Source of the DNA: Alligator mississippiensis
Taxonomy: Eukaryota; Chordata; Crocodylia; Alligatoridae
Direction: 5' to 3'
DNA: 64,000 nucleotides
Assembly (NCBI RefSeq): GCF_030867095.1
Contig: NC_081826.1
Location: 55,420,001 to 55,484,000 of the forward strand
Shown: in pieces, positions 59,196 through 64,000 of the stretch
Numbering within the stretch: position 1 is the stretch's first letter
Layout of the letters: each line of letters opens with the position of its first letter
Translations under genes and position numbers: made by a program
The notes under the pieces: model-generated
What the model was told of the DNA's origin: nothing
The model's database searches: none
Seen by the model: only the letters and a program-made list of their open reading frames with translations

Positions 59196-59493
59196 GTGCA
59201 GAGCATAGGCGATGCATAAGTGCTGACAGTGGGGGTGTTGAATGGGGGCGGGGCACAATTCTGTGTCACCGCTGCCACTGCCCCCGCTGGTACTGGGCGT
59301 TGGATCTGGCCAAGCTGCAGCCCTACGCCTCGCCATTGGGGGAGAAATTGTGCTGCTACCCCCCACCCTTACCCTCACTGCTGTCAGGACCCAGCTCTGG
59401 CCAGGCTGCAGCTCTTCGCCCCGCTGCTGATGTAGAAATCTGGAAGGACATGTGTCCACCATGTCCCTCTGATGCGTTACGTATGGTGCAGAC
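59196..59493. mobile_element. hAT MITE (59204-59485) with 8-bp TSD
   Basis: The left end CATAGGCGATGCATAAGTG (59204) and the reverse complement of the right end CATACGTAACGCATCAGAG (59485) form inverted termini with 13 of 19 matches. The flanks GTGCAGAG (59196-59203) and GTGCAGAC (59486-59493) match at 7 of 8 positions. The 282-bp GC-rich body contains an internal duplication ('CTGGCCAAGCTGCAGCCCTA' at about 59307 and 'CTGGCCAGGCTGCAGCTCTT' at about 59397). It belongs to the same style as the CATAGGTGG element at 5444. Confidence 0.75.
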
Positions 59494-60089
59494 TATGAGT
59501 TTAGATAAACCTAATCATCGTATTCAGAATAAACTTTTGAATTTTTTTGAAGCCTCACCTCTGATTGAAGTCTAGTTCTAAACTGAGATGTATACCAGTG
59601 AGGGCAGTCAACTGGACTTGCTTGGTAGGAGGGGGAGGAAAAGCATGGAGGAATGCCTGGTACTAAAAATCTTTCAACTGGATAAAAGCATGGCCCATGA
59701 ATAAAAGGATGACACTGGGAAAAGTAGGGTTCTGGGACAGGCTGACTAGAAGATGGGGTTAGGAGATTCAGGTGTGAGGGCTTTCTTCCAGTCGATGGCA
59801 TAAGAATGCCTGAGGCAAGCAAAGTCTACTTAACTATATACAGGAAAGATAAAAAGTTAGGTAACATTTGTACATATAGCTGTTCTTTGCTATTTTAACT
59901 GCTCGTTGGATTTTTCTTATGGTGTGCTAATACATACTACTTTTGTTTTGAAAAGGCTGATTTGTGGCATGGCATTTTTTCCTGGTTTCAGAGCATCCAA
60001 GAGAAGAGTCTTCCAGATTGTCTCTGGTAAAAGAGTTATGAGGACATGCAGGGGTGCTGAAAGCTAAGACACCAGTCTATCAATGGGAA
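59494..60089. other. Unannotated stretch
   Basis: No gene or repeat is supported; the minus-strand frame at 59511-59822 has no recognisable domain. Confidence 0.5.
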
Positions 60090-60094
60090 AGTTA

Positions 60095-60210
60095 AGCAGA
60101 GCTAATTAGCCATGTTAGTCTCAAGTCAGGGAGAAGGCAGGGTAGAGTGACACCTGAGAGACTGACTAATTCAGAAAGACGTAAGCTTTCATATGTAACA
60201 CCACACTTCA
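60095..60210. repeat. Reptilian interspersed repeat (..acttcatca.. type)
   Basis: 'AGCTAATTAGCCATGTTAGT', 'GGCAGGGTAGAGTGACACCT', 'GAGAGACTGACTAATTCAGA', 'AAGACGTAAGCTTTCATATG' and 'CACACTTCATCAAATG' follow a common reptile repeat that ends 'gaaagcttatg..acccacttcatcagatg'. The same start motif appears reversed at 33207-33235. The class is not known to me. Confidence 0.6.
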
Positions 60211-60491
60211 TCAAATGTTTGGATTTTTTTAAATCTATTTTAGCTGCATAGCCCTTGGTTATTTTGGGGAGGCTTTTGGAATACTTTCATCCTTAAATTC
60301 TACACACTGGTGTGAGCATCTTTGGCCAAGTGCTGTTTTCAGGGTTATTTGGGAACAATGTACAAATCTGAGCACTCACCAGGCACTCTTCCTCTGCAGC
60401 ACCTGCAGCCTCCTCTTGGTTGTACCTATTTAAAAAATAAATCCTAACAATTACTGCTCCAAGTAAAGACTAAGAGCCTGCAGCATTTATA
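60211..60491. other. Unannotated stretch
   Basis: Nothing supportable is seen here. Confidence 0.4.
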
Positions 60492-60812
60492 TTAAAGCAC
60501 GCTGAGCCCAAACAGAAGAGAACAGATAAGAGTTAATGCATGTTTGAAAACAGACAGGGAAAAAACCTGTGATTTGTGAACCTTCACCAGCAACAAATTC
60601 CAGCTCTGAGGAGCACAGAAGCTAAAAGCAGAAGAGCCAAAGGCTCTTGCTTTAAATGTAGGGTTTGACAGGAGACCAGCAGGGTAGGACCTCAGGGAAT
60701 GACTAAGCAAATAGTTAGATAGGAGGTCTATGAGGTAAGCAGAACTAAATTGGTGCATTGCTTTGAAGGTCAGCAATGCAATTTTATATGTAATACTAGA
60801 TTTAATGGGCAT
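60492..60812 (-). pseudogene. LINE ORF2 C-terminal relic (CR1/L2-like superfamily)
   Basis: A 106-codon minus-strand frame reads 'SSITYKIALLTFKAMHQFSS', 'AYLIDLLSNYLLSHSLRSYP', 'AGLLSNPTFKARAFGSSAFS' and 'FCAPQSWNLL'. This follows the C-terminal motif of many vertebrate LINE ORF2 proteins ('..ykil.ltykal...pYL.dLl..y.psrsLRs......vp......fG.raFs..aP.lWNsLP'). The nuclease and reverse transcriptase are absent. That the frame survived intact suggests either chance or modest age. The exact clade is uncertain. Confidence 0.65.
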
Positions 60813-63800
60813 CCACAGCAGAGCCCAAAGTACAGGAGTGATGTGCTGAGAAAACTTAATACTGATGCTCTGGCTACAGCACTCTGTACTGAGAGGAACT
60901 GATACAGAGACCTATCTGAGAAGTGCCTAAGCAAAATGAGATTCCATTGTGGCAATGTGCTTTAGATAAATATAGAAAGCTAGTATGCTACCTGTGTTCA
61001 GAATCTACCAGCATTTAAAACGAGAGGAATTTTATCTCATATTTTATAATCTACGGAACATACAATTCTTGTTAGTAGCATTTACCATATTGAATGACTT
61101 TTGTCCTCTCTGCTTTTAATCCCCACATACAAAAATGTATGTCCAGCAATTGCACTTAAAGTATGCCCAGCAACTGCTATTTGCAACATTCCCTCCATTG
61201 TGATAATAACATTCTTTCAAAGGGATTTTTTTTCCTTCAAAACTTGAGACACTTTTAGAAATTGCTATTTTTTCTCAAGCTGTACATAAAAAGTACATAC
61301 CAGTTCATACCAAGGAAGCTCTGTTTTGTCAAATCTGAATAAAGGCAGTAGTCATAACAAAATGAATATCTGCTCATATCCCAATGGGCTTTCTTCCTGT
61401 GTCAGTCCTTTTTCTGATGAGATGATTCTGTTTCTATATATAAATAAATACATCTGCTCAAGATCCCATCTTTCCTTTCATTGACATTACTGATAATAAT
61501 GTATTTGTCCTTCAAAGTAATGCAAATGGGATTCGCAGGCTCCAGATATTAAATGTTGGCTACTCTGATTATTTTCTTTAAAACATAAATGAAATTATTA
61601 CCATTCCCCCTCTATCTTCACACCCTTTGTAAATTCCTGGCAGAATGAAGAGAAGAAAGATTAAGAGACACTTGAATCACTTCCCTACCCTGTAATTAGC
61701 ATACAAGAAAATAACTTATTGAAAACAATTCCTTTAGCCATTTGTCTTTATTTTATTTTTGCTTTCAAGCCAACATATTTTCCCTCTGATTTCATTAGCA
61801 GCCATTTTGTAAATGACTTCTAGCTTGTGAGAACCAAGTTCAAGTGTTCTAGCAAAATAAGATTTAAGACTTACCTTATAACTTACTAGTGTTTCTTAAT
61901 GCAAAGGGTCTTTGTTGTAGCACACCTCATTTCAAAGGACTCTGGTAAAGGACTTTGCTTTAAAAGACTTAGGCACTACAACACCTAATTTTTTGGTGCT
62001 GTGGGAGTAGAATCCAGAACCCTGAAAAAGCCACTTAACCAGCTTGTGGGAAGAGTTAGCAGAAAGCAACCTAAAGTCAGCACATCTGGGATCCAGCAGA
62101 CTAGGAAATACTGAAGACAGGAGTAAGTCTTGAACCTGTCTCTCAGTCATCATGTTCAAGGATGCATAGAGGTAGCTTTGTTTACTTGCCAGCCACAGCC
62201 CTGACCTTTCTTCTGAAGGTAGGTATCTTTTATTTTTTCTTAAAGAGCTGAGCAGTCTTTTCTTTTAGAATATGGATATCATTGAACAAAATACAGAAAC
62301 GTTCCTTGAAATAGAGACCAGCAAACAGGACTTCCCACTCATAGGTAACTGTACTAACCAATGGACTACAAAACACCACACTTGCTTTTGTGTTCTCTTT
62401 CTGTTAAATGAATGGTGTTTTTTTTCCCTGCACTGTGCAGTAGCTTCAGAAGAAGTGGTGGAGAGTGGTGCTATTTAGAACAACCCATTGCTGGAGGTCA
62501 GGACACTCTTTTTGGAGCATATGAGAGATTCTGTATTATTTCTATGATATTACACAGCACTCTTTTTGGAGCTGGGTTTGAATACCTTCAGTTCAAGATG
62601 GGAAAAGGAAGCTGGGTAGCCCACTTCATGTATGAGTGCTTTAACTTTTAAGCTATATAGATAAAAAAAGGGGGGGATGGGGGATATCTATTTTCTCCAA
62701 GCTGTTTTAAAAGAAAGTGGCAGCTTTCACTACATTTTGTCCAATCCTGTCAGGGTGTCTAGGCTGTAATTTGAGAATATATGATAGGCTGAGTCATTCA
62801 GAGCACTCATGCAGAGGAATGCCTATTTTCTCGATCCAGTTTGGAACTGTCTATCAGTTAGGCATCAAGTTTCTCAGCCCATCCAAAACTGAGTTGTTTC
62901 TATGCATGTGGAAAAATAGCACTTTTAGCGACCTAAACATATTTCAAGTCACAAATTGTGCCATCTATAGAGTTTAGGTGCTTCTAAGGTTAGGGGAAAT
63001 CTGTGTTTGTGTTCTCAGGATCACATCTAGGCATTTTAAGAACCTGATGTTTCTTCTTCTTCTTTTTGTCCTGGGTCTGACCCCAAAGCCACCTCATTGC
63101 ATTGAGATTCTGGACCAGACTGCATACAAGAGAAAGAAAGGGCACAAGTAAACTCTACCCTACTCCACCCTGATTAAAAAAATGTGTGTGCAACAGGAGC
63201 CTTTATATTCAAGCAGATAAGGACTCTATGGGGTTAATGGCATTGTTGGAACCTTTCTTTGTAAAATGGAGTAGGAAGATGTGGGCAGAACGGGCCAAGA
63301 CCACAGTGTCTGAACAGAATAAAGCAGAAGCTCCTAGCTCTTCAAAGGTGGTGTAGCAGCTGTTTCCCAATATTCCTGAGAAAACTAAGGCTACTTGAAG
63401 AAAATGTCTTCTGAGAACCACACACATTTTCCTCTGTATGACTAAGTGCTATTCTAAATGTGTAGCTTTTGAAAAGGGGATAGTCAAGTTCCTTCTTCAG
63501 TCTTCCCTTCTCCTTCAAGGTTTTAAACTCAATGGAGGCAGCAAACCACTCTAGGAACCACGTTTTCATGGGATCCTAACCAACCATCTCTCTGGAGTTG
63601 AGGCAGCCTGTAGTGATTAAATATACAGCAACCTTGTGCAGTACTACCAAACCAATTTTTGTTTTTGTACCCTATTCCCGTGCCTTTTTTCTCTGTCCTT
63701 TCTTCTTTTGTCTTCATGTCTTTACTAGGTCCAAAACCCACAAAAACTTAAGGGCACACTTAACATTGTGCTCTGTGAGGAGTCCTGCTGATGTCACTGG

Positions 63801-64000
63801 AACCATTTGCAGTGCAGAAAATTAGGCATACATGTCAGGTTTTTGGAAGATCAGATTCTTATTCCATAGGCAGTTTGGTGAAGCAATCCTGTCTTGCTGT
63901 AGGCCTCCATAGTGTCTTGGGTATTTTGAATGCTAGTGCAATATGAGGAAGAGAAAGCTCTGAAGTCCAGTTGTTTTCAAATTGCACCCGTGTCTCTGAG
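60813..64000. other. AT-rich stretch to the window end
   Basis: No gene can be confirmed. 62269-62344 is exon-like and described separately. The phrase 'TTCTATGATATTACACAGCA' occurs at about 59087 and again near 62537, each followed by CCTTTTT/CTCTTTT, and may mark an unrecognised repeat. All other open frames lack domains. Confidence 0.4.
62269..62344 (+). other. Exon-like segment (weak)
   Basis: A pyrimidine-rich acceptor 'CAGTCTTTTCTTTTAG' ends at 62268. An ATG at 62272 starts an open reading frame of 24 codons ('MDIIEQNTETFLEIETSKQD', 'FPLI') and a donor-like G|GTAACT follows at 62344/62345. Charged, acidic composition differs from the hydrophobic shadows nearby. No homologue is recognised and a 76-bp open segment with splice-like ends arises easily by chance, so this is only a candidate. 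Confidence 0.18.

Noticed and set aside
1..64000. CRISPR array, bacterial operon, phage or toxin system
   Set aside because: No regularly spaced repeats with unique spacers, no prokaryotic gene organisation, and all protein similarity is to eukaryotic transposons.

Overview
This window looks like vertebrate nuclear DNA from a large, repeat-rich genome. A crocodilian is the best guess, with a turtle or another sauropsid possible. The reasons are CR1 LINE fragments with the typical archosaur/turtle 3' end, many old hAT and Harbinger-like DNA transposons and MITEs, MIR/CORE-SINE relics and GC-rich non-autonomous hAT bodies in an otherwise AT-rich background. Nothing points to bacteria, plasmid or phage: there are no operons, ribosome-binding-site-led ORFs, CRISPR array or rRNA. 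No intact cellular gene was found. All protein-level similarity I can defend comes from decayed transposons, so the window is best read as intergenic or deep intronic DNA. Family names rest on recalled consensus motifs, not on a database search.

Layout. 0-13 kb is the densest repeat block. It holds a MIR-like SINE, a hAT transposase pseudogene preceded by a perfect 32-bp palindrome, a ~950-bp foldback (inverted repeat), a duplicated hAT-like segment, hAT elements at 5444-6377, 7872-9400 and 12570-12839 with 8-bp target-site duplications (TSDs), and a CR1 reverse-transcriptase fragment. 13.0-13.9 kb is one MITE. 14-26 kb is AT-rich and nearly empty apart from a degenerate duplication at 15.3-15.8 kb and a MIR relic at 22.7 kb. 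26.4-26.9 kb is the 3' end of a CR1 LINE. 29.8-30.2 kb is a MITE nested in an older repeat. 32.6-33.9 kb is a hAT element nested in another repeat, followed by more hAT-derived GC-rich DNA. 34.8-35.2 kb is another hAT element, 40.1-40.9 kb a TIR element, and 42.9-43.3 kb a CR1 3' end on the minus strand.

48.8-52.7 kb is the most informative part: a decayed two-gene PIF/Harbinger transposon. A Myb/SANT-like gene lies on the plus strand and a DDE nuclease gene converges on it from the minus strand. All three catalytic residues are still readable, despite an in-frame stop and two frameshifts. 52.7-53.7 kb is small foldback/MITE debris. 56.1-56.8 and 59.2-59.5 kb are two more hAT elements with TSDs, and a LINE-like ORF2 tail relic lies at 60.5-60.8 kb. 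The remainder is unannotatable AT-rich sequence with one weak exon-like segment at 62.27 kb.

Together this is a record of several waves of DNA-transposon activity, with nested insertions giving relative ages. I did not find a convincing novel system. The observations most worth checking are the Harbinger pair, the MITE family with non-TWA 3-bp TSDs, the nested insertions and the foldback.
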